The notes: generated from the letters alone by a model not told the origin. A stretch of 64,000 nucleotides of DNA from Leisingera sp. ANG1 (GCF_000203975.2 NZ_AFCF02000009.1:307552-371551); one strand, 5' to 3'. Positions 1-9,471 are shown, numbered from the stretch's first letter. A program made the numbers and translations.

Positions 1-24
1 CCGGTAAGCTTTCAGATCCTGGCC

Positions 25-825
25 TTAGTGGCTCGGGTGCAGTGCGTCCTTCAGGTACACGCAGGTCAGGATGGTGAACACGTAGGCCTGAATGAAGGCC
101 ACCAGAACTTCGAGTGCGTAAACCGCGGTGATGGCAAAGATCGGCAGGAAGCTGAACATGCCCAGTGCCGCGGCGAAGCCTGCGAACACTTTCAGAACCG
201 CGTGGCCGGCCATCACGTTACCGGCAAGACGGATGGAGTGGCTGACCGGGCGCACGAAGTAGGAAATCAGTTCGATGATGGCCAGGACCGGGCGGAGCGC
301 CAGCGGCGCGCTCGACACCCAGAATAGGCCCAGGAAGCCGACACCGTTCTTGACGAAGCCAACCACGGTCACGGTCACGAACACCAGCGCCGCCAGAACC
401 GCGGTCACCGCGATATGCGAGGTGGTGGTGAAGGAGCCGGGGATCAGGCCCAGGAAGTTGGCCATCACGATGAACATGAACAGGGTCATGATGTAGGGGA
501 AGAACTTGACGCCGTCCTTGCCGGCCACGTCCTCAACCATTTTGTAGATGAAGCCATAGGCCAGTTCCGCAACCGACTGGGCGCGGCCCGGCACGATGGC
601 GCGGCGCGAGGAGCCCAGAACCAGCAGCGCGAACACGGCGGCAACAGCCAGCGCCATCCACAGGGTCACGTTGGTCGGGGTGTACCAGGAGATGTGATCG
701 CCGAACAGCGCGCTCACCTGGAACTGATCCATCGGATGGATCGCCAGCTTTGCTTCCGCCGGAGCGAAAATCAGACCCGACACAACTACCAGTGCCAGAG
801 CTGCGAAAAAGAAAATTTTGCCCAT
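25..825 (-). CDS. atpB: F0F1 ATP synthase subunit a (AtpB)
   Basis: Integral membrane subunit of the F0 proton channel; with the c-ring it couples proton flow to ATP synthesis. The 266-residue product has an N-terminal hydrophobic segment, the early motif [13 protein letters not shown] and several later membrane helices. The essential arginine lies in the helix reading [17 protein letters not shown], which is diagnostic for the family. I chose the ATG at 825 because AGGAG lies 10 nt upstream; an in-frame ATG at 885 would overlap atpI. It follows atpI by 40 bp, and the remaining F0 genes should lie beyond the left window edge. Confidence 0.96.
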   Translation of the reverse strand: MGKIFFFAALALVVVSGLIFAPAEAKLAIHPMDQFQVSALFGDHISWYTPTNVTLWMALAVAAVFALLVLGSSRRAIVPGRAQSVAELAYGFIYKMVEDVAGKDGVKFFPYIMTLFMFIVMANFLGLIPGSFTTTSHIAVTAVLAALVFVTVTVVGFVKNGVGFLGLFWVSSAPLALRPVLAIIELISYFVRPVSHSIRLAGNVMAGHAVLKVFAGFAAALGMFSFLPIFAITAVYALEVLVAFIQAYVFTILTCVYLKDALHPSH

Positions 826-865
826 CGGTCCGCTTCTCCTGTCGCCGGTCGCCGATCCCGTCGGA

Positions 866-1210
866 TCAATCCCGGTCTTGCGCATTTTTGTCGGCCTCTT
901 CGGCCAGTTTCTCTTTCTGGATTTCCTGCGCGGTGCGAAGCATCGTCTTCACCCCAGCCGCCAGGCCCAGCATTATGAACAGCACCATGAAGATGGGCAG
1001 GGTTCCAAACAGATGGTCCAGCCCGTATCCGATGCCAAAGCCGATCCCGAGACCGGCCACCAATTCGATCACCATCCGCCAGGCCTGATTGGCCAGGGAA
1101 TAATGCTCATCCGCGCGCGGCTTGGGCTCCTGGGCCTTACGCGCCGCCGCCAATTTCTCCTCCAGCTGCGCCATGCGCTGCTTTTGGTCGTCATCGGTCA
1201 CGGGCGCCAT
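866..1210 (-). CDS. atpI: ATP synthase protein I (AtpI/AtpZ-like)
   Basis: Small membrane protein, first gene of the F0 operon, thought to assist c-ring assembly and F0 stability. The 114 residues hold a charged N-terminal helix ([19 protein letters not shown]) and two hydrophobic helices, the first with a glycine zipper ([12 protein letters not shown]). A charged C-terminal tail follows. I use the ATG at 1210; a GTG at 1246 would add 12 residues without a better ribosome site. Gene order atpI-atpB is the usual alphaproteobacterial arrangement. The 195 bp to the next gene (1211-1405) is AT-richer and probably carries the operon promoter, but I cannot place -35/-10 boxes. Confidence 0.9.
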   Translation of the reverse strand: MAPVTDDDQKQRMAQLEEKLAAARKAQEPKPRADEHYSLANQAWRMVIELVAGLGIGFGIGYGLDHLFGTLPIFMVLFIMLGLAAGVKTMLRTAQEIQKEKLAEEADKNAQDRD

Positions 1211-1405
1211 CCTCACGCGAATTTCTAGTGAGGGTGCTAAGGCCACAGGGCCTAGGAGTCAATTACAAGGATTGAAGATTCAAAATATGCATACCCCATT
1301 GTTTATGCGCAATATTTCGCCAACCCCTATGCGCCGCGCCGCTCTGCCGCAGCCGCCGTTAGCGCCAAACTGCGCCGGAATCCATATTCAACCAAAAGGT
1401 TGATT

Positions 1406-2302
1406 TTAGCCGGCGGGCGGTTTCGGCAGCCGCCAGCGCACAATCCGCCCATCGATCAGCAGCAGCCCTGCCAAGATTGCTGCCATGCCCCACAGGTGCT
1501 CTGCCAGCAGCGTCTCGCCCAGAATGTAAGTCCCCAGAAACAGCGCCGACACCGGCGCAATCAGCGTCGGCATGGTGATATTGGTCGGCCCCACCTTGGG
1601 CAGCACCCAGTAGAACGCGATGAAGGCCGCCGAGGTCAGCACAAAGCCGATCACCAGCAGCGACGCCCAGGTTTCCATACGCGTGATCACCGGCAGCCCC
1701 TCGCTCCACAACGCCAGCGGCGCAATTGCCGCGGTCGACCCGGTCAGCGCGATCGCCACCAGCACCACCGGCTCCATATCCCTGAAGCTGCGCGCGAAAT
1801 TGACGGAGAAGGCATAACACAGCGGCGCGCACAGGGTGATCAGCACCGCCCAGGCTTCCGAGGACTGGCCGCCCTCCAGGATCGGCAGCGAGAGCAGCAC
1901 GATCCCGAGGAACCCGCAGATCACTCCCAGCGATTTCAGCATCGTGGCCCGCTCGCCGCCGGGCCAGAAATGCGACACCACCACCGCCAGCGCAGGTGTG
2001 GTCGCATTGACGATCCCCGCCACGCCGCTGGCGATATGCTGCTGGCCCAGCGCGTAGAATGCAAAGGGCCCGGCATAGCTGAGCACGCCGAACCCGAACA
2101 GCGCCAGCCAGCGCCCGGCGCCAGCGGGCACCTTTTTGCGCGCTGCCAGAACATAGATCCAGCAGCCCAGCGCTCCAAAGCCCACACGGCCCATAGAGAC
2201 CGACAGCGGCCCCAGCTCGCGCAACAGGATGGCGTTGAACATGAAGGACATGCCCCAGCCGATGCCCAGAATGAAGATCACCGCCCAATAGCGCAACGCC
2301 AT
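1406..2302 (-). CDS. EamA/DMT-superfamily transporter
   Basis: Predicted inner-membrane exporter of the drug/metabolite transporter superfamily, 298 residues with about ten membrane helices arranged as two EamA halves. Typical features are the start with GIGWGMSFMFNAILL and a second half with FYWVLPKVGP followed by APVSALFLGTYILGE. The substrate cannot be read from sequence. It is divergent from the ArsR-type gene at 2393 with a 90-bp gap, so that regulator may control it. Two further EamA transporters lie at 3272 and 59500. Confidence 0.85.
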   Translation of the reverse strand: MALRYWAVIFILGIGWGMSFMFNAILLRELGPLSVSMGRVGFGALGCWIYVLAARKKVPAGAGRWLALFGFGVLSYAGPFAFYALGQQHIASGVAGIVNATTPALAVVVSHFWPGGERATMLKSLGVICGFLGIVLLSLPILEGGQSSEAWAVLITLCAPLCYAFSVNFARSFRDMEPVVLVAIALTGSTAAIAPLALWSEGLPVITRMETWASLLVIGFVLTSAAFIAFYWVLPKVGPTNITMPTLIAPVSALFLGTYILGETLLAEHLWGMAAILAGLLLIDGRIVRWRLPKPPAG

Positions 2303-2392
2303 GCCAACTGCTCCCTCGAAATGCCTTGCACCGATCCATCGCAGTTTTTGCAGGATTGTCGACCCGCTTCTTGCCCTTTAGGAGTATCAGGC

Positions 2393-2737
2393 ATGAGCGA
2401 CACCCTCGACACCGTCTTTGCAGCCTTGGCCGACCCGACCCGCAGGGCGATCCTGACCATGCTGCTGGAGGACGACATGGCCGTGACCGACGTGGCAGAG
2501 CCGTTCGAGATGTCACTGGCGGCCATTTCCAAGCACCTGACCATCCTCACCCGCGCCGGCCTCATCGCGCAGGAAAAGCGCGGCCGGGTCAAATGGTGCA
2601 AGCTGCAGCCCGACGCCATGCGCGCCGCCTCTGTCTGGATGCAGGGCTTCGGCCAGTTCGAGCCGGTGAACCTGGATGCCTTCGAGCGCTTCCTGGAGGC
2701 AGAGCACCTGTCAGAGGACAGCCAGACCGGCAGTTAG
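2393..2737 (+). CDS. ArsR-family winged-helix regulator
   Basis: Short DNA-binding regulator of 114 residues. It opens with the family pattern FAALADPTRRAILTML, followed by a recognition region (MSLAAISKHLTILTRAGL) and a wing. It has only one cysteine (WCKL), so the classical metal-sensing ELCVCDL motif is missing and metal sensing is unlikely. AGGAG sits 9-10 nt before the ATG. The neighbour on the opposite strand is an EamA exporter; control of that exporter is inference. Confidence 0.85.
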   Translation: MSDTLDTVFAALADPTRRAILTMLLEDDMAVTDVAEPFEMSLAAISKHLTILTRAGLIAQEKRGRVKWCKLQPDAMRAASVWMQGFGQFEPVNLDAFERFLEAEHLSEDSQTGS

Positions 2738-2749
2738 GGCCACTGGCCC

Positions 2750-3160
2750 CTAGCGGACGACAAACACCGAAATTTCGGAATGCAGCACCAGATGGCTGGC
2801 GTGGGACGAGAACACATAGTCCAGGATGCCGGGCATATGTGTTGCGATCACGATCAGGTCCACCTCCAGCTCCTTGGCGGTCCGGGCCAGGATAGAGTCC
2901 ATCTCCGACCCCACATCCACGGAATGCACTGGCAGCGCCTCAACCCTTGCGCCACTGCTTTCGGCCATCTTGCTGGCCAGTGCAGCCAATTCATCCCCGG
3001 ACGGCCCCAGGGTGTGTGCGCCTTCAATCTGCTCGCCCGTCACATGGACCAGCGTCACGCGTGAGCCATGATTGGCGGCAAAATCCGCGGCCACGTTCAA
3101 GGCCTTCTTGACCGCCGGGGGCATGTGCAGGTCGACGGGCACCATGATATGTCTGAACAT
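2750..3160 (-). CDS. universal stress protein (UspA domain)
   Basis: Single-domain cytoplasmic Usp of 136 residues, beginning MFRHIMVPVDL and ending with the hydrophobic strand ISVFVVR. The C-terminal part (ATHMPGILDYVFSSHASHLV) does not show the G-x2-G-x9-G(S/T) ATP-binding pattern, so it may belong to the non-ATP-binding branch. It ends 12 bp from the ArsR gene on the other strand (convergent). A second Usp gene is at 46998. Confidence 0.88.
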   Translation of the reverse strand: MFRHIMVPVDLHMPPAVKKALNVAADFAANHGSRVTLVHVTGEQIEGAHTLGPSGDELAALASKMAESSGARVEALPVHSVDVGSEMDSILARTAKELEVDLIVIATHMPGILDYVFSSHASHLVLHSEISVFVVR

Positions 3161-3271
3161 CTTTCCCTCCTTCTCCTGACGTGTCCCTCGGGACCAGTAT
3201 ACAGGAAAACAGGGGGCTTGCGTTGACCTGCCGCAAGCGCGCCCAGCAGGAAGTGCTCAGGCGGGCAGCGT

Positions 3272-4177
3272 TCAGGCGCGCACCGGCTTGGCGTCGCCTT
3301 CCAGCAGCATCACCAGTGCGGCCACCGACATCACCACCCCGATCAGCACCATGCCCGGCGGCGCGCCGCGGCCCAGCGCAATCTCCCACAGGATCACCCA
3401 GCTGGGGGTCAGATAGGTGTATGCCATCACTTTGGCCGAGGGCAGTCGCAGGGTTGCGTATTGCAGCAGCACAAAGGTGGCCGCGCTGGCAAAGAGTGCC
3501 AGATAGAACAACCCGATCCAGACAATGCCCGGCAGCTGCATCCAATCGGTCGCCAGAATGTCCTGCCAGCCGAACGCCGCCAGCAGCCCGCCGCCCGCCA
3601 GCAGCATGCCGAAGGTGAAGACCACCGCAGGCTCCCCGCGGTTCAGCTTGCGCACCATCGGCGTGTAGATCGCGTGCAGCACGCAGCCCCAGAAATAGAT
3701 GATCTCGCCCTGTCCGATCTGAAATGCCGCCAGCGCTCCTAGGTCGCCGCGCACGATCACCCAGACCGCGCCCGCGGCCCCGATCGACAGCGCCAGCGCC
3801 ATCCAGCGGGTGGTGACCTGCCGCAACAGCAGCCAGCCGAACCCCGCGCTCATCACCGGCACCAGCGTGAACACCGCCGCCGCGCTGACCGGCGCCGCGG
3901 TCTGCAGCCCGTAGAACATCAGCACGAAGTAGCCGCCGAACAGCCCGCCCAGAACCGCAAACCGCCACGGCGCCTGAAAATGCACCCGCCGCATTCCGGT
4001 GGTCGCCATGGCGGCAACGCCAATGACCACCGCAGCAATGCCGAACCGCGCCGCGTTCAGCGCCGCCGGCGCAATCTCATTCGCCACCATCACGCCCAGC
4101 GAGAACGACCCCGCCACCAGCGCCGAGAACAGCAGCATCGCCAGATGCCCGCGCAGCGCCTCGCTCACAGCTGCCAT
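3272..4177 (-). CDS. EamA/DMT-superfamily transporter
   Basis: Second DMT-type exporter, 301 residues from the ATG at 4177, with two EamA halves of about five helices each. The second half contains the typical AYTYLTPSWVILWEIALG segment. The open frame extends upstream to 4273, but 4177 fits better because the start overlaps the last 13 bp of the LysR gene, indicating translational coupling. The transporter may thus be co-expressed with that regulator. Substrate unknown. Confidence 0.83.
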   Translation of the reverse strand: MAAVSEALRGHLAMLLFSALVAGSFSLGVMVANEIAPAALNAARFGIAAVVIGVAAMATTGMRRVHFQAPWRFAVLGGLFGGYFVLMFYGLQTAAPVSAAAVFTLVPVMSAGFGWLLLRQVTTRWMALALSIGAAGAVWVIVRGDLGALAAFQIGQGEIIYFWGCVLHAIYTPMVRKLNRGEPAVVFTFGMLLAGGGLLAAFGWQDILATDWMQLPGIVWIGLFYLALFASAATFVLLQYATLRLPSAKVMAYTYLTPSWVILWEIALGRGAPPGMVLIGVVMSVAALVMLLEGDAKPVRA

Positions 4178-5043
4178 TCCTTGGCCTGTTCCTTGAGGAA
4201 CTTCAAAAACGCCTGCACCTTGGTGGTGCGGTGCAGGTCCACATGGGTCACCAGCCAAAGGGTGCCCTCCCATTCTTCCTGCGGCGCCATCATTTCCACC
4301 AGGTTCGGGTTCTGCCGGGCCTCCCAGGCTGCCATGAACCCAATGCCCGCGCCGCTGTGCACCGCGTTCTGCATGGTGAACCCGTTGGAGCAGCGGAACG
4401 AGATCGCGTCAGCCGGCGCATGGGTCCGCAGCCAGCGCGAAAACGGCGCGCGGCTGTTTTCATCGTCATTGCCGATGAAGCGGTGATTGGCCATGTCCTC
4501 GACACCCTGCAGCACGCCGTATTTTTCGGCATAGGCCTTGGAGGCATAAAGCCCGACCTGCTGCTTGATGAAGGGCTGCACCACATTGTCCGGCTGATCC
4601 GGGGCGTTGCCCGCCCGCACCGCCACATGCGCCTCGCCGTATTCCAGCCGGAACAGGCGGTCGCCGGTCAGATAGCGGATGATCAGCCCCGGGTGCATGT
4701 CCTGGAATTCCTTCAGCGCCGGCACCAGCATAGGTGCAAAAGACGCCAGCGACGTCACCACCAGCTCACCGGAGACATCATCACCCTGCCCCTTCAGCCG
4801 ACCGACCAGCTGGCTGAACTGGTCATCGGTTGCCTGCGCCACTCGCAAAAGGTCCTGCCCAGCCTCCGTCGGCGTGTAACCGCGGGCGTGGCGCTGGAAC
4901 AGCTTCACCCCCAGCCGTGCCTCGATGGCGTCGATATGGCGGATCACCGTGGCATGGTGCACGCCCAGCACTTCGGCGGCACCGCTGACCGTGCCCATCC
5001 GGGCGACCTGATAGGCGGTGCGCACCTCATCCCAATTGTCCAT
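4165..5043 (-). CDS. LysR-family transcriptional regulator
   Basis: LysR-type regulator of 292 residues: N-terminal helix-turn-helix (about residues 1-60, with GTVSGAAEVLGVHHATVIRH) and a substrate-binding-like effector domain. AAGGAGG lies 5 nt before the chosen ATG at 5043, which excludes the longer frame to 5088. It is divergent from the azoreductase gene at 5167 and overlaps the downstream EamA gene. The palindrome at 5109-5120 between the divergent genes is a plausible binding site. LysR proteins commonly control a divergent neighbour, so azoR is the first candidate target. Confidence 0.9.
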   Translation of the reverse strand: MDNWDEVRTAYQVARMGTVSGAAEVLGVHHATVIRHIDAIEARLGVKLFQRHARGYTPTEAGQDLLRVAQATDDQFSQLVGRLKGQGDDVSGELVVTSLASFAPMLVPALKEFQDMHPGLIIRYLTGDRLFRLEYGEAHVAVRAGNAPDQPDNVVQPFIKQQVGLYASKAYAEKYGVLQGVEDMANHRFIGNDDENSRAPFSRWLRTHAPADAISFRCSNGFTMQNAVHSGAGIGFMAAWEARQNPNLVEMMAPQEEWEGTLWLVTHVDLHRTTKVQAFLKFLKEQAKEWQL

Positions 5044-5108
5044 GGCTGCCTCCTTGCCAATCCGCGCGACATGCGCACACGCGCACACTCGATGTTACTT
5101 TTGCGGCG

Positions 5109-5120
5109 TTGCGTTCGCAA
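5109..5120. promoter_or_regulatory. candidate LysR operator palindrome
   Basis: TTGCG-TT-CGCAA is a perfect 12-bp inverted repeat in the 123-bp gap between the divergent LysR and azoreductase genes. A further TGCAAT half-element follows directly. Position and symmetry fit a LysR-type box; no experimental support is implied. Confidence 0.4.
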
Positions 5121-5166
5121 ATGCAATAACCCAAATCTCCGTCAGCAACAAGCACAGGAACCCAAA

Positions 5167-5748
5167 ATGACCCGCACCGTTCTGCACCTCGACTCCTCCG
5201 CCCGCACCGAAGGCTCGGTGACCCGGGACCTCTCCGCACAGATCGTCAGCCGCCTGGACGCGGACACTGTGATCCGCCGCGACCTCGCCGCGCCGCTGCC
5301 GCTGCTGGACGGCGCCTGGATCGGCGCCAACTTCACCCCGGCCGACCAGCGCAGCGAGGCAGACAAGCAGCTGCTCGCCCTCTCCGATGCGCTGGTCGCG
5401 GAACTGAAACAGGCCGACACCATCGTGATCGGCGCGCCGATCTACAATTTCTCGGTGCCCTCCACGCTCAAGGCCTGGATTGACCTGGTGGCCCGCGTCG
5501 GCGTCACCTTCCGCTACGAGGAAACCGGCCCCATCGGCCTGCTGGAAGGCAAGCGCGCCATTATTGCCGTGGCCTCCGGCGGCACCCAGGCCGGATCCGA
5601 CATTGACTTTGCCACCACCTACCTGCGCCATGTGCTGGGTTTCATCGGCATCACCGAGGTTGAGATCGTGGCCGCCGACGCCATGTCCATCGACGCCGAG
5701 GGCGCCCTGGCCAAAGCGAAAAACCAAATCGAAGCGCTGGCGGCCTGA
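5167..5748 (+). CDS. azoR: FMN-dependent NADH-azoreductase
   Basis: Flavodoxin-fold quinone/azo reductase of 193 residues that reduces quinones or azo compounds with NAD(P)H through FMN. The N-terminal phosphate-binding segment (LHLDSSARTEGSVTRDLS) and the motif GAPIYNFSVPSTLKAWIDL with a following GVTFRY are characteristic. The start ATG at 5167 lies downstream of the LysR/azoR operator region. It is followed by a strong terminator at 5772-5804, so it is probably a single-gene unit controlled by the divergent LysR gene. Confidence 0.9.
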   Translation: MTRTVLHLDSSARTEGSVTRDLSAQIVSRLDADTVIRRDLAAPLPLLDGAWIGANFTPADQRSEADKQLLALSDALVAELKQADTIVIGAPIYNFSVPSTLKAWIDLVARVGVTFRYEETGPIGLLEGKRAIIAVASGGTQAGSDIDFATTYLRHVLGFIGITEVEIVAADAMSIDAEGALAKAKNQIEALAA

Positions 5749-5771
5749 TCCCCGCACTGCCCCGCGCTCCT

Positions 5772-5804
5772 GCCGCCAGCCACCCCCGGCTGGCGGCCTT
5801 TTTG
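5772..5804 (+). terminator. intrinsic terminator after azoR
   Basis: Ten-base-pair GC stem (5772-5781 with 5788-5797), a 6-nt C-rich loop and then CTTTTTG. It lies 24 bp after the azoR stop. Confidence 0.85.
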
Positions 5805-5871
5805 CGTTTGGCAGCGCGGCGGGGCCTGTGCCACTCTGCCCGCATCCGCATTTCAAACCACAGGCATTCCC

Positions 5872-6624
5872 ATGAAGAAGATCGGCATTCTCGGCGGCGT
5901 CGGCTGGGCCTCCACCCTCGATTACTACCGCGCCATCTGCGAGGGCGCCGGGCGGTTCTTTGCGGACCGCGGCGCGGGCTCGCCGCTACCGGTGCCGCCG
6001 ATCACCATCGAATCCGTAGTGCAGGCCCAGACCCGCGCCTTGCGCGGCCGCCCGGGGGATGAGGCCAGCTGGGCCGCTTTTGATGCCGTCTTCCGCGAGG
6101 CGATGCTGACGCTGGAACGCGCCGGCTGCGACTTTGCCCTCATCGCCTCCAACACCCCGCACGCCCGCCTGCACGCGATCCGCGAGGGCGTGGTGATGCC
6201 GATCCTCAGCATCTTCGACGCCACCGCAGAAGCCACCGCCGCAACCGGCGCCACACGCGCGCTTGTGCTGGGCACCGCCGTCACCATGCAGGCCCGCAAC
6301 TATGCCAGCGTGCTTGCCGCACACGGAGTCGGTGCGAACGATACCCTTCCAGAGGCTGAAATCGCCGAGATGCAGGCAATGATCGACGAGGATTTCTACG
6401 GCGGCGCTTCCGCCACCGCACAGGACCGCCTGCTGCGGTTTTGCAGCAAACACGCGCAGCCCGGCACCGCCATCCTGCTGGCCTGCACCGAACTGCCGCT
6501 GGCCTTCCCCGATCATATCGACGACGTCAGCTTCGAGGCAGGCGGCTTCCTGTTCGTGAACCCCTCCGCCGCCCATGTTACCGCCGCGCTGGATCTGGCG
6601 CTGGCGGACGAAAAGGCCGGTTAG
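5872..6624 (+). CDS. aspartate/glutamate racemase-family protein, one catalytic Cys
   Basis: Asp/Glu/hydantoin racemase-family enzyme of 250 residues, starting MKKIGILGGVGWAST. In two-cysteine racemases the first catalytic residue precedes the NT of a CNT motif. Here that position is Ser93 (IASNTPH), while the second cysteine is kept (Cys205 in ACTEL). Family members with a hydroxyl residue in place of the first cysteine are known (E. coli YgeA has Thr) and act on L-stereoisomers, so restricted stereospecificity is plausible but unproven. The stop overlaps that of the convergent gene at 6621. Confidence 0.82.
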   Translation: MKKIGILGGVGWASTLDYYRAICEGAGRFFADRGAGSPLPVPPITIESVVQAQTRALRGRPGDEASWAAFDAVFREAMLTLERAGCDFALIASNTPHARLHAIREGVVMPILSIFDATAEATAATGATRALVLGTAVTMQARNYASVLAAHGVGANDTLPEAEIAEMQAMIDEDFYGGASATAQDRLLRFCSKHAQPGTAILLACTELPLAFPDHIDDVSFEAGGFLFVNPSAAHVTAALDLALADEKAG

Positions 6625-7148
6625 ACCCAGCGCACCTCAACGCCGATGCGCTCAAAGAACGCCATCACATCATCGCGCTTCATCGCCACCGTGCGGTCGT
6701 TGACCAGCGGGTGCATATAGATCACGTCAGCTTCCTGCGCCTGTGCATCCATATAGAAGGTGACGCCTTTCTCCGCGCCGGTGATCATTGCCAGCGGGCT
6801 GACCGCGCCGGGACGGATGCCGAGGTTCTCCAGCAGCCGGTCGGCTGAGCCGAAGGACAGGTTTCCGATGCCCAGCTCAGCGCCCAGCGCCTTCAGGTCG
6901 ATCTCGCGGTCCTGCTGCAGCGTCACCAGATAATTCCGCTTCTTCTTGTCCCGCAGGTACAGGTTCTTCAGCCGCAGCGCGTTTTCGCCCGGCACCATGA
7001 ACTGCTCCTCGACGCCCTTGGCGTCCTCCACCGTGCGCAGCGGCACATGGGTATGCAGCTGATAAGCAATACCCCAGTCGTCCAGCTGCTTCAGCAGCGC
7101 ATCCGAGGAGATGGGCAGGCTATCCTGATAGGCCGATGACGCATCCAT
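6621..7148 (-). CDS. prolyl-tRNA editing protein (PrdX/ProX, YbaK domain)
   Basis: Free-standing trans-editing deacylase that removes alanine from mischarged tRNA(Pro). The 175 residues cover one YbaK/aaRS-editing domain with the family motifs THVPLRTVEDA, LKNLYLRDKKKRNYLV and GAVSPLAMI. GGAG precedes the ATG at 7148 by 7-8 nt, which I prefer over the frame start at 7190. It overlaps the racemase gene by 4 bp at their stop codons. A second YbaK-type protein lies at 45402. Confidence 0.9.
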   Translation of the reverse strand: MDASSAYQDSLPISSDALLKQLDDWGIAYQLHTHVPLRTVEDAKGVEEQFMVPGENALRLKNLYLRDKKKRNYLVTLQQDREIDLKALGAELGIGNLSFGSADRLLENLGIRPGAVSPLAMITGAEKGVTFYMDAQAQEADVIYMHPLVNDRTVAMKRDDVMAFFERIGVEVRWV

Positions 7149-7289
7149 GATCTTACTCCGCAAGCCGTTCCGGTTTGCAGCGCAGATCACAAAAAACGGC
7201 CACGGGACGCAAGAGGTGTTCCGCCCCCTGCGCCCCGTTTTGCGCCATCTCTGTGAAGGGCGGGCGCGACCGCCCGCCGCCTGGCCAGA

Positions 7290-9197
7290 TCACGCCTCGG
7301 CGAAATCCGCCCGCCGCGCCTCTTCGTAGTGGTCGAAATCGGTGCTGAACCAGCCGGTGCCGCGGGTGGCGCTGGCCAGGGTACTGCACAGATCATCCTG
7401 CGCCGACATCGGCAGCAGCGTCTCAAACACGTCCCAGCCCGCGACGCCGTCTTCGGCCTCGAAGCCCAGGATCTGGCCTTTCATGCCGCTCACCACCGGC
7501 ACCAGCCCGCCGGTGAACACCGACGGCACATGGATATGCACCCGCATGATCGGCTGCAGCAGCACCGCGCCGGCCTCCGCCAGCGCCTCCTTCACCGCGT
7601 TCTTGCCCGCGGTGCGGAACGCATAGTCGGAGCTGTCGACCGAATGGTGCTTGCCATCTTTCAGCGTCACGCAGACATCCACCACCGGATGGCCATTGAG
7701 GCCCAGCGCCAGCGCCTCGCGCGCGCCCGCCTCGACCGAGGGGATGTAGTTCTTGGGCACCGCGCCGCCCTTCACCGTTTCCTCGAACACAAACCCGCTG
7801 CCGCGCGGCAAGGGCTTCACCTCGATCACCACATCGGCGAACTGGCCCGCACCGCCCGACTGCTTGCGGTGCCGGTGATGCACCTGCACGGATTTCTTGA
7901 TGGTTTCGCGCAGGGCCGGCGGCACCGCCCCTTCTTCCACCTCGACGCCGAACTCGTCCTTCAGCGCCTGCTTGATCCGGCGCATGTGCAGCGGCCCCTG
8001 CAGGTTCAAGAGCACATGGCCGCTGGCCTCGTCCTGGCCCAGCACCAGCGCCGGGTCGATTTCCGCCAGCCGTTCCAGCGCGGTGGACAGGCGCGCATCG
8101 TCGCGCTCATTCACCGGGGTGATCACCCGCCGGAAGGTCGAGGGCCGCGGCTGCGCCCACTCCGGCAGCGGCGATGCTCCGTCCGGCCCATAGGCAAAGC
8201 CCAGGTTCAGATGGTCAGACTTCACCGCCTGCCCCATGTCGCCCGGCGTCAGGCTGGTATTGGCTGCCGATCCCATGCCGGTCAGCGATCCCAACGCCGC
8301 ACCGCCAACCGGCACGCCGTTGCCGACACTGCCGTCCAGCGCCCGCACCATCACCGTCTTGCCCAGATGCTTGACCAGATCCGCCATACAGCCGACCGCC
8401 ACCACTTTGCCATCCTGCGACAGCCGCTCCAGCGCCACACCCACATCCGGGGCCTCATGGCGCAGCGACTTCATCAGCCGCATGATCCCGTTCTTGTGCT
8501 CTGCCGATCCCATCAGCGCCGGGATCAGGTCGTTGTGCTGCAGCACCTTGGTGGCCACCTCATAGGCCTCCTCCGCCATCACCTGCTGATCCTCGATCAG
8601 CTCCTCCAGCAGCGTGTCGTCAAAATCCGCCAGCGCCTCCAAAAGCTCAGTGCGCGCCTCCTGCTCACGCGCGTACATCGCCACCGGCAGCTCGATCAGC
8701 GCCGAGGGCTTGCCCTCCTGATACTGCCATGCGCGTTCGGAAATCAGATCCACAGCACCCACAACCTGACCATCCTCGCGGATCGGCACCTGCCGCAGGA
8801 TGATGTTGTGGCTGCAATAGGCCTGAAGCGCGGCAACGATTTCCGCCACCCGGTCCGCTGCCTGGTCCATACGATTGACAAAAATAAAGGCGGGAACTCC
8901 CGCCTCCTCCAGCTTGCGCAAGTAAGGCGCGCTGAGGACCGCAGCGCCGGCATCCGCCGGAACGCAAAGGACAGCAGCATCGCTGGCGGCCAAGGCCGGC
9001 CCCGCCTGCGCCAGGTTATCGGCGCCGCCTGCGATGTCGATCGCGGCCCAGTCCTCCCCCATAAATGAAAAAGGCTGCAAAGCGGCGACGCCTGCAACCT
9101 CCTGCCTCTTGCCCGCGGCACTGTCCAGATTGGCCAGCGCCGTAGCCAGCGTTGATTTGCCGGACTGCGACGGTCCCAGAATAGTGAAAACGCGCAT
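7290..9197 (-). CDS. elongation factor G-like translational GTPase
   Basis: EF-G-like protein of 635 residues: GTPase domain, domain II, then domains III-V (the EF-G IV segment includes KNYIPSVEAGAREAL). It is shorter than canonical EF-G (about 690-700) and the G motifs are unusual. G1 is GPSQSGKST (residues 8-16) instead of GHIDHGKTT; the G3 DTAGH position reads DIAGG. The G4-like NRMD is retained. Such FusA2-type proteins are known paralogues of unclear role; normal translocase activity seems doubtful. GGGAGGA sits 9 nt before the ATG at 9197; the open frame continues to 9353 without support. Confidence 0.85.
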   Translation of the reverse strand: MRVFTILGPSQSGKSTLATALANLDSAAGKRQEVAGVAALQPFSFMGEDWAAIDIAGGADNLAQAGPALAASDAAVLCVPADAGAAVLSAPYLRKLEEAGVPAFIFVNRMDQAADRVAEIVAALQAYCSHNIILRQVPIREDGQVVGAVDLISERAWQYQEGKPSALIELPVAMYAREQEARTELLEALADFDDTLLEELIEDQQVMAEEAYEVATKVLQHNDLIPALMGSAEHKNGIMRLMKSLRHEAPDVGVALERLSQDGKVVAVGCMADLVKHLGKTVMVRALDGSVGNGVPVGGAALGSLTGMGSAANTSLTPGDMGQAVKSDHLNLGFAYGPDGASPLPEWAQPRPSTFRRVITPVNERDDARLSTALERLAEIDPALVLGQDEASGHVLLNLQGPLHMRRIKQALKDEFGVEVEEGAVPPALRETIKKSVQVHHRHRKQSGGAGQFADVVIEVKPLPRGSGFVFEETVKGGAVPKNYIPSVEAGAREALALGLNGHPVVDVCVTLKDGKHHSVDSSDYAFRTAGKNAVKEALAEAGAVLLQPIMRVHIHVPSVFTGGLVPVVSGMKGQILGFEAEDGVAGWDVFETLLPMSAQDDLCSTLASATRGTGWFSTDFDHYEEARRADFAEA

Positions 9198-9471
9198 GTT
9201 CTCAGATCCTCCCTTAGCTGATGCGAATGCCCGCCTAGGACCGCAGCCGCCAACGGCGTGCAGCTTGCCTGTGCCAAAGATCTGCCTCGGTGCTCTTCTG
9301 AGCGCCCCCTGCCGGTGAGTGGGCAACAAGGGGCCGTTCTCGATGTTGGCCAAGCGTCCGCCCCTGAGTCAAGCGCGCAGAGGGCGTAGCGGCGGCACCC
9401 CGCGCACAGTTTTGACGCATCCGCCGCCGATTTCCCCTCTCCACCGGCTTTCCCTTGGGTAAGCTATTCCC

